Part shown: positions 53,053-62,016 of the stretch, one piece after another | How the letters are laid out: each line of letters starts with the position of its first letter | How positions within the stretch are numbered: position 1 is the first letter of the stretch | NCBI RefSeq assembly: GCF_000311865.1 | Contig: NZ_HE978581.1 | Coordinates: forward strand, 349,194 to 413,193 | From: Peptoniphilus obesi ph1 | Lineage (GTDB): Bacteria > Bacillota > Clostridia > Tissierellales > Peptoniphilaceae | Reading direction: 5' to 3' | DNA length: 64,000 bases | Position numbers and translations under genes: made by a program | Notes under the pieces: model-generated | The model's database searches: none | What the model was told of the DNA's origin: nothing | Seen by the model: only the letters and a program-made list of their open reading frames with translations

Positions 53053-54360
53053 CTATTTAAAATTTTTATATAAAATTCTCAAAAAATTAAGACTCAATAG
53101 GAATACTAAAAATTCAGTAATCACAAACGAAATCCAAATTCCTTCTATGCCAAGCATTGATGAGCAAATAAATGCACTTGGAACTAAAAGAATTAGTGCC
53201 CTAAATATTGAAATTACAAAAGCCTGCCTTGGTCTTTCTATTGATGCGAAAAAAGCACCTGAAATTATATTTATACTTGCAAAGAAAAATCCTAAAAAGT
53301 AAACCACTATTCCGTTTTCTGCCAGGATAGCTATTTGAGAATTCCCCTCTCCATTAAAGGCAGCAACTATAAATTCTCTATTAAAGTAAAATAATCCATA
53401 AATTAATAAGCTTATAATAAAGCCTAAAATAAAAGAATATCTAACAAGACTTCTCAAAGCTTTATTGTTATTTTTACCATGTTCTTTGCTTGATAGTGGT
53501 TGTAAACCATGAGATATACCAACAAAAACTGCAACTACTACAAGAGCAAGATTTGCAACTATAGCATAAGCAGCAACTCCAGTATTTCCTGCATTGATTA
53601 AGAATAAATAGTTAAATACAATTAAAGTAATTGATGATGATAATTCTGTGATAAATGAGGGGATTCCTAATGAAAATATAGTTTTTATGTATTTTATTTT
53701 TTCATGTTTTAAAAATTGAATTTCACTTTCTCCCCTAAAAAAGTGTTCGCTCATGATAAGTAAAGATATTATAGGTGAAAGACAAGTTGCAAAAGCGGCT
53801 CCAAACATACCCATATTAAAAATAAACATAAATATATAATCTAGAACTATATTTGATAAAGAACCTACAACCATACCAATCATGGCAATTCTTGGATTAG
53901 AATCGTTTCTGACTGCTGCAATTACTACATTATTTAAGATAAAAAATACTGAAAATCCCATGATTGTTTTTAAATAAATATTGGCCAAGTTTAAAGCTTC
54001 GCCTCTTGCACCTAAAAAATATAAAATTTTTTGTGAAAATCCCATTCCAAAAGTGAAAAATATAAGTCCAAATATTAATGATAATTTTATCGCACTTGTG
54101 AACACAATGTTTGCAACTTTTTGATTGTTTCTTGAAATATTAATTGAATATTGGGCCCCTGATCCAGAACCAATCATAAGTCCTATTGAGTTCATGATAG
54201 CAAATATAGAAATTGAAAAGTTTAAGGCGGCCAGACCGTTTTCTCCTGTTGCTTTTGCTATAAAAAAAGTATCTGCCAATATATAAACAGATATACTAAT
54301 CATTCCCAAGACATTAAGACCTGCGTATTTTATAAAGTCCTTTAATAAATTATTGTTCAT
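53053..54360 (-). CDS. MATE family efflux transporter (second copy)
   Basis: A 435-residue, twelve-span MATE protein. MISISVYILADTFFIAKATGENGLAALNFSI near the start and GISHGLQPLSSKEHGKNN in the second half give the family. It is only distantly similar to the MATE protein at 2828-4195, so not a recent duplicate. Monocistronic, between the ferritin terminator and the carD region, with GGAGG just before the start. Substrate unknown. Confidence 0.87.
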   Translation of the reverse strand: MNNNLLKDFIKYAGLNVLGMISISVYILADTFFIAKATGENGLAALNFSISIFAIMNSIGLMIGSGSGAQYSINISRNNQKVANIVFTSAIKLSLIFGLIFFTFGMGFSQKILYFLGARGEALNLANIYLKTIMGFSVFFILNNVVIAAVRNDSNPRIAMIGMVVGSLSNIVLDYIFMFIFNMGMFGAAFATCLSPIISLLIMSEHFFRGESEIQFLKHEKIKYIKTIFSLGIPSFITELSSSITLIVFNYLFLINAGNTGVAAYAIVANLALVVVAVFVGISHGLQPLSSKEHGKNNNKALRSLVRYSFILGFIISLLIYGLFYFNREFIVAAFNGEGNSQIAILAENGIVVYFLGFFFASINIISGAFFASIERPRQAFVISIFRALILLVPSAFICSSMLGIEGIWISFVITEFLVFLLSLNFLRILYKNFK

Positions 54361-54443
54361 TGTGTCCTCCCTTTAATGCACATCTTGAAATTAAATAAAT
54401 AACAATAGTCAACTGGTTAATAAACAACCTTATACAATATAAA

Positions 54444-54477
54444 CTAAAAAAGAGAGAACATCAAGTGCTCTCTCTTT
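54444..54477 (-). terminator. Ferritin terminator
   Basis: AAAGAGAGA (54449-54457) pairs with TCTCTCTTT (54469-54477); minus strand continues TTTTTTAG. Confidence 0.8.
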
Positions 54478-54504
54478 AAATCTTAATTATAATTTTTTAT
54501 TAAA

Positions 54505-54990
54505 TTAACCTCTTTTTGCAAGTAAAGAATCAAGTAGATATATACCTGACCAAGATTCGTTAGCTCTTTCAAATTTAGTGATTAGTGATCTGAATGTATC
54601 TTCTTCTTCAACTTGTTCTTTAATGAACCAACCTAAGAATTCAATAACTTCATAATTTTTTTCTTCTTCTGCCATTTCATAAAGTTCTCTTATGCATTTA
54701 GTGATATATTTTTCATGTTCTAAAGCTTCTTTAAATACTTCTAAGATTGTTCCGTATTCTTCTTTAGGTTCTTCCATAGCTTGGTATTTAACTTTGTGGT
54801 CTGTGTCAAATAAGAAATTATAGAATTTCATAGCGTGTTCAAATTCTTCTTTAGCTTGTTGGAAAAAGAAATTTGCACAGCCTTCTAATTCCATATCTTT
54901 AACATAAGCAGACATTGCTAAATAAGCATATCCACTAGCTAATTCATTGTTAAATTGGTCATTCATTTTTTTTATTAATTTTTCACTCAT
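54505..54990 (-). CDS. ftnA: Ferritin
   Basis: A 161-residue non-haem ferritin that oxidises and stores iron in a 24-subunit shell. The ferroxidase ligands Glu16, Glu49, His52, Glu93 and Gln126 (KEQVEEE) match bacterial FtnA. ATG 54990 (MSEKLIKKMNDQF) follows TTAAAAGGAGT; longer in-frame versions run into the upstream gene. It is 22 bp after a small uncharacterised gene, forming a two-gene operon. Iron storage with the nearby flavodiiron protein fits an oxygen-exposed anaerobe. Confidence 0.93.
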   Translation of the reverse strand: MSEKLIKKMNDQFNNELASGYAYLAMSAYVKDMELEGCANFFFQQAKEEFEHAMKFYNFLFDTDHKVKYQAMEEPKEEYGTILEVFKEALEHEKYITKCIRELYEMAEEEKNYEVIEFLGWFIKEQVEEEDTFRSLITKFERANESWSGIYLLDSLLAKRG

Positions 54991-55012
54991 TATAATTACT
55001 CCTTTTAAATTT

Positions 55013-55282
55013 TTATGGCTCAAATAGCTCATATACTCCATATATATCCAGATCAAGTTCCACAAGTTTTCTTATAACCTTAGGAATCTCATCAGTTGGA
55101 ATATTTAAACTAATGCCATTATATTTTAAAGTTGCTTTTCCGTAGTATTCTGAGTCAAATGTATTAAAATTATCGAGCAGAATATCAGTAACTTTATTCA
55201 TATTTCCAATAAGAAAGAAGACATTACGTTCGTCTCCTGAATCGAGAGTATTTAGTTGATTAATTAGTAAAGTTTTAATCAT
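55013..55282 (-). CDS. Small conserved-type protein (possibly DUF4911) upstream of ferritin
   Basis: An 89-residue soluble protein with a good GAGGAG binding site. Predicted beta-alpha-beta layout: FFLIGNMNKVTDILLDNFNTFD, then TLKYNGISLNIPTDEIPKVIRKLVEL. The size and pattern recall DUF4911, small ferredoxin-fold proteins of unknown role in Clostridia; this is a weak match by eye. It precedes ferritin by 22 bp and would be co-transcribed. Confidence 0.55.
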   Translation of the reverse strand: MIKTLLINQLNTLDSGDERNVFFLIGNMNKVTDILLDNFNTFDSEYYGKATLKYNGISLNIPTDEIPKVIRKLVELDLDIYGVYELFEP

Positions 55283-55351
55283 TATTATCTTCTCCTCATA
55301 TCTTTAGCTTCCACCTATATTATATTACCCTTATTTTTTAAATATAAACTT

Positions 55352-57454
55352 TTAATTAGAATATCCTATATTATCTATTAATAAATCTGCATCCTCAGAA
55401 TCAAATATAAAACTGATATATTTGATATTGTTCTTATCAAGATTTTCGTTTTTAATTTCTGATAGGGGTATTCTAACTGTTTGGTAAGAACTTTTATATT
55501 CATAGTCCTCATTTATTTGTTCAAGTTTTGAATGTTCAACTTTTATTGAAGGATACAAATCAAGATATTTATTTGCATCAATAACAGCTTGGTCCCCATT
55601 TGCATCTTCAATTTTTACTTGAATTTTAGTATCAAAAAAACTATCTATATCATTTTCTTCCATAATATCAAATTGCAAATAATTTTTCGCACTTATATTT
55701 TGACCAAAGACTAGTTCATAGTTTGACAATTTATTTACATCAATACTAAGCCCTGTTGAGAGATATTTTCCTCCAACTGCAGCAGATTTTTCCTTAATAG
55801 ATGAAAATCCATTGAACCTAGTTTTCCCATATTTAAATGTTTCTAGTCTTACATCTTCTTCAAAATCACAAATTGGCTCAAAACTAGAGTCTGCATATCT
55901 TGAATAATAAACTGTGTCTGGAAGTTTATAATTTCTTAGATTTTTAAATATATCTCTATTATCTTTTAATCCAAAACTATCTTGCATAAAGCTATATAGC
56001 AAAAGCGATGCTATTTCTTCCTGGTCTTTTTCTTTTATAAGAGCCTTTTTATTTACAAATAGCCCGTAAAAAGGATCAGCATCTGCTCTTCCCCAAAGTT
56101 GGTTAAATTGTCCATGGTTTGCAAATCCTATATAGATTGCAGATTTAAAATAATCACTATCTTTTGAAAAATTTAAATTATCATAAATTTTCATGGCAGA
56201 AAAGTCTTCAACATCATAGTCATGGCTGCCGTGTATGCAAAGATAATTTACATCAGACATGGACAAGTCTTTATCTGAAAAATTATATTGGTCGACTGTT
56301 GCTGAAACAGATGCCACTGCCTTAATATTAAAGTTATAATCTAATTCTTTGCCGTTGTCTGGATTATATTTTAATTTATTAAAAATTTGAGCTATTGCTA
56401 CTGCTTCTCCACCTCTTGAGTGGCCTGCTAGTCCAATATTATTTTCATCAATCAGTCCATATAATTCTGAATTTTTATCCTTATTTTTTTCAAGCAAGTA
56501 ACTTATGTTTTCTAAAAGAAGTATGGCTCTTGCATCATTTTCATTGCCAAGTCCAAATTTATAAAATCCATTTAGCATATTTTCATCAACGCTTACAAAT
56601 ACAATACCTCTCCTAGCGAAATACCTGCCTAAATAATCATAGCCTTGATAATTTTCTTTGGTAAATCTATGGTTGCCATGTATGAAAAAAACTACCGGAC
56701 ATGATTTTTCCCCCTCAGGATACCAAATTTTTCCTTTTTTTGATACCTCGGCTAGACTCTTTTTAAAATATTTATCTCTAACTTTTTTTGTTCTTCCTGA
56801 ATAATTTACAAGACTCATCAGTGATACAGAGTCTTTGTCGCTAGATTCATATTCCAAAGATTTTGAAGTATAAATAATTTTTCTATGAAAATCTTTTTTA
56901 GCTGAATTATCTATATTGAATTTTTCTAATTCATCTGATTTCCCTGGACTAAAAAGAAATATACTTAATAATACTAATGGTACAGAACTAGCTAGCAAAA
57001 ATACTATGCTTGCCTTCTTTTTGTTTTTCAATAATGAATTTAGACTCTTAAAAAATGTCATTACTATAATAGTTAAACCTAGGCTTATCAAATATATTTG
57101 ATATTTTTCTAAAAAATCATCTCCGCCTGCTTCATCTATTATTTTTATAAAGGCAATTGCAAAAATGACAAAAAATACTAAATTATTTTTATTGAGTCTT
57201 GAGACTAAAAATACTAGTCTCTTCAATATGTAAATTCCAAGCCTGACTACTATATATAAGACCCCTGTTATTAAAATCAATGCTATTATCTTATTTAATC
57301 CAAGGTCTGCTAGATAAAAATAGTAGTGCAAGGCCATAAGAAATGCCACAAATATAGACATTAAATTTGTGGCTTTATTATTATATCCAAATATTTTCTT
57401 AGATATTCCTTTTATTTTTAAATAAATTTTTAGTAAAATATTATCGATTTTCAT
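55352..57454 (-). CDS. Membrane-tethered alpha/beta hydrolase with a C-terminal beta domain
   Basis: A 700-residue protein. Residues 1-170 hold five to six membrane spans. Residues about 240-480 are an alpha/beta hydrolase of the PET-hydrolase/dienelactone-hydrolase kind: oxyanion region FFIHGNH (257-262), nucleophile Ser346 in GHSRGGEA, acid Asp412 or Asp414 in IHGSHDYDVED and His447 in FANHGQF. Residues about 510-700 look like a beta-sandwich ending in FIFDSEDADLLIDNIGY. The hydrolase should face outside. It follows ricT by 22 bp. Substrate unknown; esterase or lipase likely. Confidence 0.75.
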   Translation of the reverse strand: MKIDNILLKIYLKIKGISKKIFGYNNKATNLMSIFVAFLMALHYYFYLADLGLNKIIALILITGVLYIVVRLGIYILKRLVFLVSRLNKNNLVFFVIFAIAFIKIIDEAGGDDFLEKYQIYLISLGLTIIVMTFFKSLNSLLKNKKKASIVFLLASSVPLVLLSIFLFSPGKSDELEKFNIDNSAKKDFHRKIIYTSKSLEYESSDKDSVSLMSLVNYSGRTKKVRDKYFKKSLAEVSKKGKIWYPEGEKSCPVVFFIHGNHRFTKENYQGYDYLGRYFARRGIVFVSVDENMLNGFYKFGLGNENDARAILLLENISYLLEKNKDKNSELYGLIDENNIGLAGHSRGGEAVAIAQIFNKLKYNPDNGKELDYNFNIKAVASVSATVDQYNFSDKDLSMSDVNYLCIHGSHDYDVEDFSAMKIYDNLNFSKDSDYFKSAIYIGFANHGQFNQLWGRADADPFYGLFVNKKALIKEKDQEEIASLLLYSFMQDSFGLKDNRDIFKNLRNYKLPDTVYYSRYADSSFEPICDFEEDVRLETFKYGKTRFNGFSSIKEKSAAVGGKYLSTGLSIDVNKLSNYELVFGQNISAKNYLQFDIMEENDIDSFFDTKIQVKIEDANGDQAVIDANKYLDLYPSIKVEHSKLEQINEDYEYKSSYQTVRIPLSEIKNENLDKNNIKYISFIFDSEDADLLIDNIGYSN

Positions 57455-57476
57455 ATACTACGGTGAATTTTAACAC

Positions 57477-58373
57477 CTACTCCTCTTCAAGCTGCTTTAA
57501 TTCTTCTTCTTTGGCATCTTCATCTTTTAGCATAGACTTAGACATACGGTAACCCTTGTTAAATTTATGAGTTCTTTTAATATCTTCTAAATTATAAACA
57601 TCGTATTCATTTTCATCGCCATCTGAATGCAAAACTTTTACCATTTCTTGGATTGTATAAGTTGAAACCACTGTGCCTGGTCCATTGTCTGTCTCTACAA
57701 TTTCTCCAATTCTTGGTGTCTTTTTCAAGATACATTCATAGCCTTCTTGTTCATACTTTAAGCAACACATAAGTCTGCCACAAAGTCCTGAAATTTTTGA
57801 TGGATTTAGTGAAAGTCCTTGGTCTTTTGCCATTTTAATTGAAACTGGATTAAATGAACTCAAAAAACTAGAACAACAAGTTTCTCTTCCGCAACATCCA
57901 AGTCCACCAACAATTTTTGCCTCATCTCTTACACCAATTTGTCTTAATTCTATTCTTGTTCTAAAAATTGATGCAAGGTCTCTAACAAGATCTCTGAAGT
58001 CTATCCTGCCATCTGCTGTGAAATAAAATAATAATTTAGAATTATCAAATGTATATTCACAGTCTATAAGTTTCATGTCTAGGTTGTGTTTTTCTCTTTC
58101 TCTATCAAATATTATCAAGGCTTCTCTTGCCTTGTTTCTATTGTCTATATTTTTATTTTGGTCTTCTAGAGTAGCTATTCTAATAACCGGCTTTAACTCT
58201 GACTTTATTTCATCTTGGTCAAGTGATTTTTTTAAAACAACTTGTCCAAATTCTTGACCTCTAATTGTCTCAACGATTACATCATCGTTTTCTTTTACAT
58301 CTATATCTAAAGGGTCGAAATAATATATTTTCTTAGATTTTTTAAATCTAACCCCAACTACATCAATCATCAA
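57477..58373 (-). CDS. ricT: PSP1 domain protein RicT (YaaT)
   Basis: A 298-residue protein of the YaaT/RicT family. In B. subtilis it forms with RicA and RicF a complex that directs RNase Y in mRNA maturation and carries Fe-S clusters. The PSP1 core has the Cys set 160, 161, 166, 167 (GCCGRETCC) and 198, 203, 204 (LCGRLMCC). It overlaps holB by 4 bp, the B. subtilis order. No sporulation genes are visible here, so the RNA role is more likely. Confidence 0.92.
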   Translation of the reverse strand: MMIDVVGVRFKKSKKIYYFDPLDIDVKENDDVIVETIRGQEFGQVVLKKSLDQDEIKSELKPVIRIATLEDQNKNIDNRNKAREALIIFDREREKHNLDMKLIDCEYTFDNSKLLFYFTADGRIDFRDLVRDLASIFRTRIELRQIGVRDEAKIVGGLGCCGRETCCSSFLSSFNPVSIKMAKDQGLSLNPSKISGLCGRLMCCLKYEQEGYECILKKTPRIGEIVETDNGPGTVVSTYTIQEMVKVLHSDGDENEYDVYNLEDIKRTHKFNKGYRMSKSMLKDEDAKEEELKQLEEE

Positions 58374-59305
58374 ATACCTCCAATTCTAATTAAAAAGTTT
58401 TCGATTGATAATTCATAATTTACATTTTCTCTTAAAAGTTTTTTTACTTGGAGGATAGCTTCAGAAATCTCAATTATTTTTTCTGTTGCAATGTTTTGTT
58501 TCTTTACAAATTCTATCTTATCAATATTGCTTATATATTCTGGCATAGAATTGTTTATATATACTATGTCTTTTAAATAGGACATGGCAAAGTCAAATAT
58601 GTCTAAAATTTTACTCTCATCCATAAAAAACTCCTTGTCCCTAAAAGTATAATCACCAATATTGATTAATTTATCGAAGACCTCGATAGTCTTATCTCTT
58701 AATTGTAAATATTCTGGATCATTTGCAAGCCTTAGGGCTTTTTTCATTGAGCCTGATGAAATTCTTGCAAATATTTTGCTATTCTTTTCGCTTAGGCCTT
58801 CTCTAGTTTTTAAAAAATCTTCAATTTGCTTTACTGGAATATCTCTAAATTTTATAATTCTTGATCTTGACATTATAGTCGGCAAAATATTTTCTGCTGA
58901 GGAAGATATAAGTATTATTTTTAAATAATCTTCTGGCTCTTCTAGCATTTTTAGCATAGCATTTTGTCCACTAATTGTAACCTCGTCAAAATTATCAATA
59001 ATATATACTTTATATTTAGATGAAAAAGGCTTTAGCTTAGAATCTTTTATTAAATCTTCTATTTGAGATTTTTTAATTGAATCTTCACTTCTTATTATTC
59101 TCAAATCTTGGTGTTGGTAGTCTTGCCTATAAATTAAATCTTTTCTATCTGGTTCAAGTAGCCTTGAGGCAAAAGCCTTCGCAGCTGTAAACTTTCCAAC
59201 TCCTTCTCTACCCAAGAATAAATATCCGTGAGATAATTCATCATTTTTTATATTATTTTCAAGTTCTATTAAGGCCTGTTTATTCCCAACAAAATCTATA
59301 AGCAT
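58370..59305 (-). CDS. holB: DNA polymerase III subunit delta'
   Basis: A 311-residue clamp-loader subunit. YLFLGREGVGKFTAAKAFA gives a Walker A-like loop (32-39), DNFDEVTISGQNAMLKMLEEP the Walker B/sensor region and MSRSRII the SRC-like motif. The zinc module CxxC of many HolB and DnaX proteins is missing, replaced by RQDYQHQD. It starts on the last base of the DarA-like gene and overlaps ricT. Confidence 0.9.
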   Translation of the reverse strand: MLIDFVGNKQALIELENNIKNDELSHGYLFLGREGVGKFTAAKAFASRLLEPDRKDLIYRQDYQHQDLRIIRSEDSIKKSQIEDLIKDSKLKPFSSKYKVYIIDNFDEVTISGQNAMLKMLEEPEDYLKIILISSSAENILPTIMSRSRIIKFRDIPVKQIEDFLKTREGLSEKNSKIFARISSGSMKKALRLANDPEYLQLRDKTIEVFDKLINIGDYTFRDKEFFMDESKILDIFDFAMSYLKDIVYINNSMPEYISNIDKIEFVKKQNIATEKIIEISEAILQVKKLLRENVNYELSIENFLIRIGGI

Positions 59306-59589
59306 TAAATCCTTAAACTCTTTTCAACATCCATCACAAATACAGTCGCCCCAGATACATTAAAATTACCTAGGTCACTTTCTAAAACCTCTGTCCTAGT
59401 AATTTCTCTAAATATCTTGTCTATATCATCAAGTCTTTCTTCTTCACAACCTAATAATAGGGTTGTATTTCCACTTTTGAAAAATCCACCTGATGTTGAG
59501 ATTTTAGTTACATAGATTTTTTCATCCAAAAATCTGTCCATCAGCTCATCTATAAATTTATCTTGCACAATCGCTATTATCATTTTCAT
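59305..59589 (-). CDS. Second DarA/YaaQ-like protein (short paralogue)
   Basis: A 94-residue PII-like protein, clearly related to the gene just upstream: IIAIVQDKFIDELMDRFLDEKIYVTKISTSGGFFKSGNTTLLLG against its neighbour's version. The long loop with GQAMIPVPIQVKVGG, present in the neighbour, is replaced by a short LGNFNVSGATVF. In B. subtilis there is yaaR at this position instead. It may modify c-di-AMP sensing by forming mixed trimers; that is inference. Confidence 0.85.
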   Translation of the reverse strand: MKMIIAIVQDKFIDELMDRFLDEKIYVTKISTSGGFFKSGNTTLLLGCEEERLDDIDKIFREITRTEVLESDLGNFNVSGATVFVMDVEKSLRI

Positions 59590-59597
59590 AATATCAC

Positions 59598-59924
59598 CTA
59601 ATACCTCTTAAATTCTTCCACATCTAAGACAAAAGCATTCGCTCCGCCAACCTTAACTTGAATTGGCACAGGAATCATCGCCTGTCCTGGTATATTAATA
59701 GTCTCTATTGTTTTTGTAATTTCCCTAGTCTTGCAATTATTTTTTACAATATTTAAGTATTCTAAAACTTGATCATCTTCAACTCCTGATACAAGAGTAG
59801 AGTTACCACTTTTTAAAAAACCACCAGTACTGCTTATTTTTGTAACTCTGAAATTCTTTTTTATTATTTCTTCAATAAGAATATCAGCATCCACATCCTG
59901 GACAATGGATATAATAAGCTTCAT
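59598..59924 (-). CDS. darA: Cyclic di-AMP receptor DarA (PII-like, YaaQ)
   Basis: A 108-residue trimeric PII-like protein that binds c-di-AMP in DarA/PstA. KLIISIVQDVDADILIEEIIKKNFRVTKISSTGGFLKSGNSTLVSGV and the C-terminal VPIQVKVGGANAFVLDVEEFKRY are the family signature. It overlaps tmk by 4 bp, as in the B. subtilis order tmk-yaaQ. Downstream target of the signal is not known in the family. Confidence 0.93.
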   Translation of the reverse strand: MKLIISIVQDVDADILIEEIIKKNFRVTKISSTGGFLKSGNSTLVSGVEDDQVLEYLNIVKNNCKTREITKTIETINIPGQAMIPVPIQVKVGGANAFVLDVEEFKRY

Positions 59925-60538
59925 TGTTTTCCCTCCAATTTACTATATAAAATACTCAAACAATCCTCTAGTACATGGTCAATGTCTTGACTTGCATCTA
60001 TAACAGTATATTTTCCACTATCAATTAAATCTTTATAGGCTTTTTTTACCCTATTATGAAAATCATCTGAGCTGTTTTCTAGCCTATCTGCATCTTCATT
60101 TTGTTTTCTCTTAACAGTTTCTAGATTTTTTGTATCAAATAAAAAAGTTATATCTGGTTTTAAACCTTCTGTAGCAAATTCATTTATGCATTCTATGCTT
60201 TCAAAACCAAGCCCTCTAGCATATCCTTGATATACAAGAGAAGAAAGAGTAAATCTTTCACACAAGACAATCTTTCCTTCTTTTAAACTTGGCAAAATCT
60301 TTTCTTCAACATGTTGAGCTCTTGATGCTGCATATAAAAGAGCCTCAGTCCTATAAGACATCTTATAATTATCATTATCTAATATTAGATCTCTTATTTT
60401 TTCTGATATATCAGACCCACCTGGTTCTCTTGTTCTTACAAGTTGATAATCATCTTTTAGTTTTTCATATATTAGATTTGCAATTGTAGATTTTCCACAA
60501 CCATCAGGTCCTTCAAAGGCTACAAATAAAGCACTCAT
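59921..60538 (-). CDS. tmk: Thymidylate kinase
   Basis: A 205-residue enzyme making dTDP from dTMP. P-loop GPDGCGKS (10-17), DRX-like TREPGGSDISEKIRDLIL, lid region and CERFTLSSLVYQGYARGLG are typical of bacterial Tmk. It overlaps the YaaO-like gene and darA by 4 bp each. Confidence 0.94.
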   Translation of the reverse strand: MSALFVAFEGPDGCGKSTIANLIYEKLKDDYQLVRTREPGGSDISEKIRDLILDNDNYKMSYRTEALLYAASRAQHVEEKILPSLKEGKIVLCERFTLSSLVYQGYARGLGFESIECINEFATEGLKPDITFLFDTKNLETVKRKQNEDADRLENSSDDFHNRVKKAYKDLIDSGKYTVIDASQDIDHVLEDCLSILYSKLEGKQ

Positions 60539-61896
60539 TCAACTACCTCAATCATATCTTCATTATTTAATCCAATAACTTCTAAGTCTTCTTTTTGATA
60601 CTGCCTTATCTGATCAATAATATCCCCGCTAATTATTTCTCCTGGAACAAGAATTGGAACTCCAGGCGGATAAACAGTAACCATACTAGCACTAGTATGA
60701 TTTTTTGCTTGATCTAGCTTAAGATTTTTTGATTTTGCATAAAAGGCATCACACAAACTTAAGTTTTTCTTTGCCTCTTCTATATAAATCTTTTTAATAG
60801 CAATAGGGTCTTTCTTTTTAAATTTAGAAAGAGCAGATCCTAAAGCCTCAAAATCTTTTTCATCATTAGCTACACTTGATAAGGCCAAGGCGTAATATAA
60901 ATCACCCATTTCTAAACGTATATTATAGCTTAAAAATAAGCTTTTAACAATATCAGCACCAGTATAACCATCTATTGAAAACAAAATTTTACTCGGATCC
61001 AAACAAGCAACAGTCGGATCTGTATCATCTTTTTTATAGAAATTAACATTTTTTAAACTTTCTTTTAAATTTTCTATATGAGATAAATTTTGTTTGATAA
61101 TATTTCTACCCTTTCTTATCATAAAATCAACAGCAAACTCTGATGACATCATAAAAAGATAAGATGGAGAACTAGATAGATAAACTTTCATCATCCTTAA
61201 AACTTTTTCTTTTTCCAAGTCAAAATTTATATGCAAGAGGGCAGACTGAGTAAGGCTTGGCAAAGTTTTGTGGGTTGAATGAATAATAATATCCGCATAA
61301 TTTATTGCTGAATATTTTTCATAATCTGAAAACTTTAAGTGGGCACCATGGGCCTCATCAACTATAAGTCTTACCTTATATTTATGGGCAAGTTTTGAAA
61401 TTTTTTCTAAATCTAAGCATAGGCCAAAATAATTTGGACTGGTTAAGACCAAGGCCTTAAAATCATTTTCCTTTAATTTGTTTTCTAAATCTTTTAAAAA
61501 TATGCCCGTTAAAATATTTTTCTTATCATCATAATTAGGATAAATATAATCAGCTTCTAGCCTATTAAGTATCAAGGCATTATAGACACTTATGTGTGAA
61601 TTTCTTTGGATTAAAACCCTATCCCCTGGCCTTGTAACAAGACTTAGGGCTATATGAATTGCAGAAGTTGATCCATTTTCTATGTAATATGAAGATTTGA
61701 CTCCATAGGCTTTTGCAAGTTCTTCTTGTGATTTTTTTATTATTGTCTTTGGTTCTAACAAGTTATCAGTAGTTAAAGTTTCTGTCATGTCATAGGAAAA
61801 ATCAAAATCAAATATATCCTTTGACTTATGACCTGGCATAGAAAAACTAACCTGATCTTTTACTTTTTTTATTTCTTCAAAAATATATCTTTGCAT
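60535..61896 (-). CDS. Orn/Lys/Arg decarboxylase family protein (YaaO type)
   Basis: A 453-residue fold-type I PLP enzyme of the group III basic amino acid decarboxylases. The substrate/PLP signature SFSMPGHKSKDIFDFDFSYDMTE, ENGSTSAIHIALSL, VDEAHGAHLKF (180-190) and Schiff-base Lys210 in HSTHKTLPSL are present, with a C-terminal HTSASMVTVYPPGVPILVPGE. It may decarboxylate arginine or lysine to a polyamine. First gene of yaaO-tmk-darA-darA2-holB-ricT, the conserved Firmicutes order. Confidence 0.88.
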   Translation of the reverse strand: MQRYIFEEIKKVKDQVSFSMPGHKSKDIFDFDFSYDMTETLTTDNLLEPKTIIKKSQEELAKAYGVKSSYYIENGSTSAIHIALSLVTRPGDRVLIQRNSHISVYNALILNRLEADYIYPNYDDKKNILTGIFLKDLENKLKENDFKALVLTSPNYFGLCLDLEKISKLAHKYKVRLIVDEAHGAHLKFSDYEKYSAINYADIIIHSTHKTLPSLTQSALLHINFDLEKEKVLRMMKVYLSSSPSYLFMMSSEFAVDFMIRKGRNIIKQNLSHIENLKESLKNVNFYKKDDTDPTVACLDPSKILFSIDGYTGADIVKSLFLSYNIRLEMGDLYYALALSSVANDEKDFEALGSALSKFKKKDPIAIKKIYIEEAKKNLSLCDAFYAKSKNLKLDQAKNHTSASMVTVYPPGVPILVPGEIISGDIIDQIRQYQKEDLEVIGLNNEDMIEVVE

Positions 61897-62016
61897 TTAT
61901 TCACCTATAGTTATTATATCATTGCTTTTTAAAATTTATCCAGACATTAAAAATAGGAAAACTTATAGCAAAACAATTTTCTTGTTATGTGATAAAATTT
62001 CTGTAGGTGATATTAT

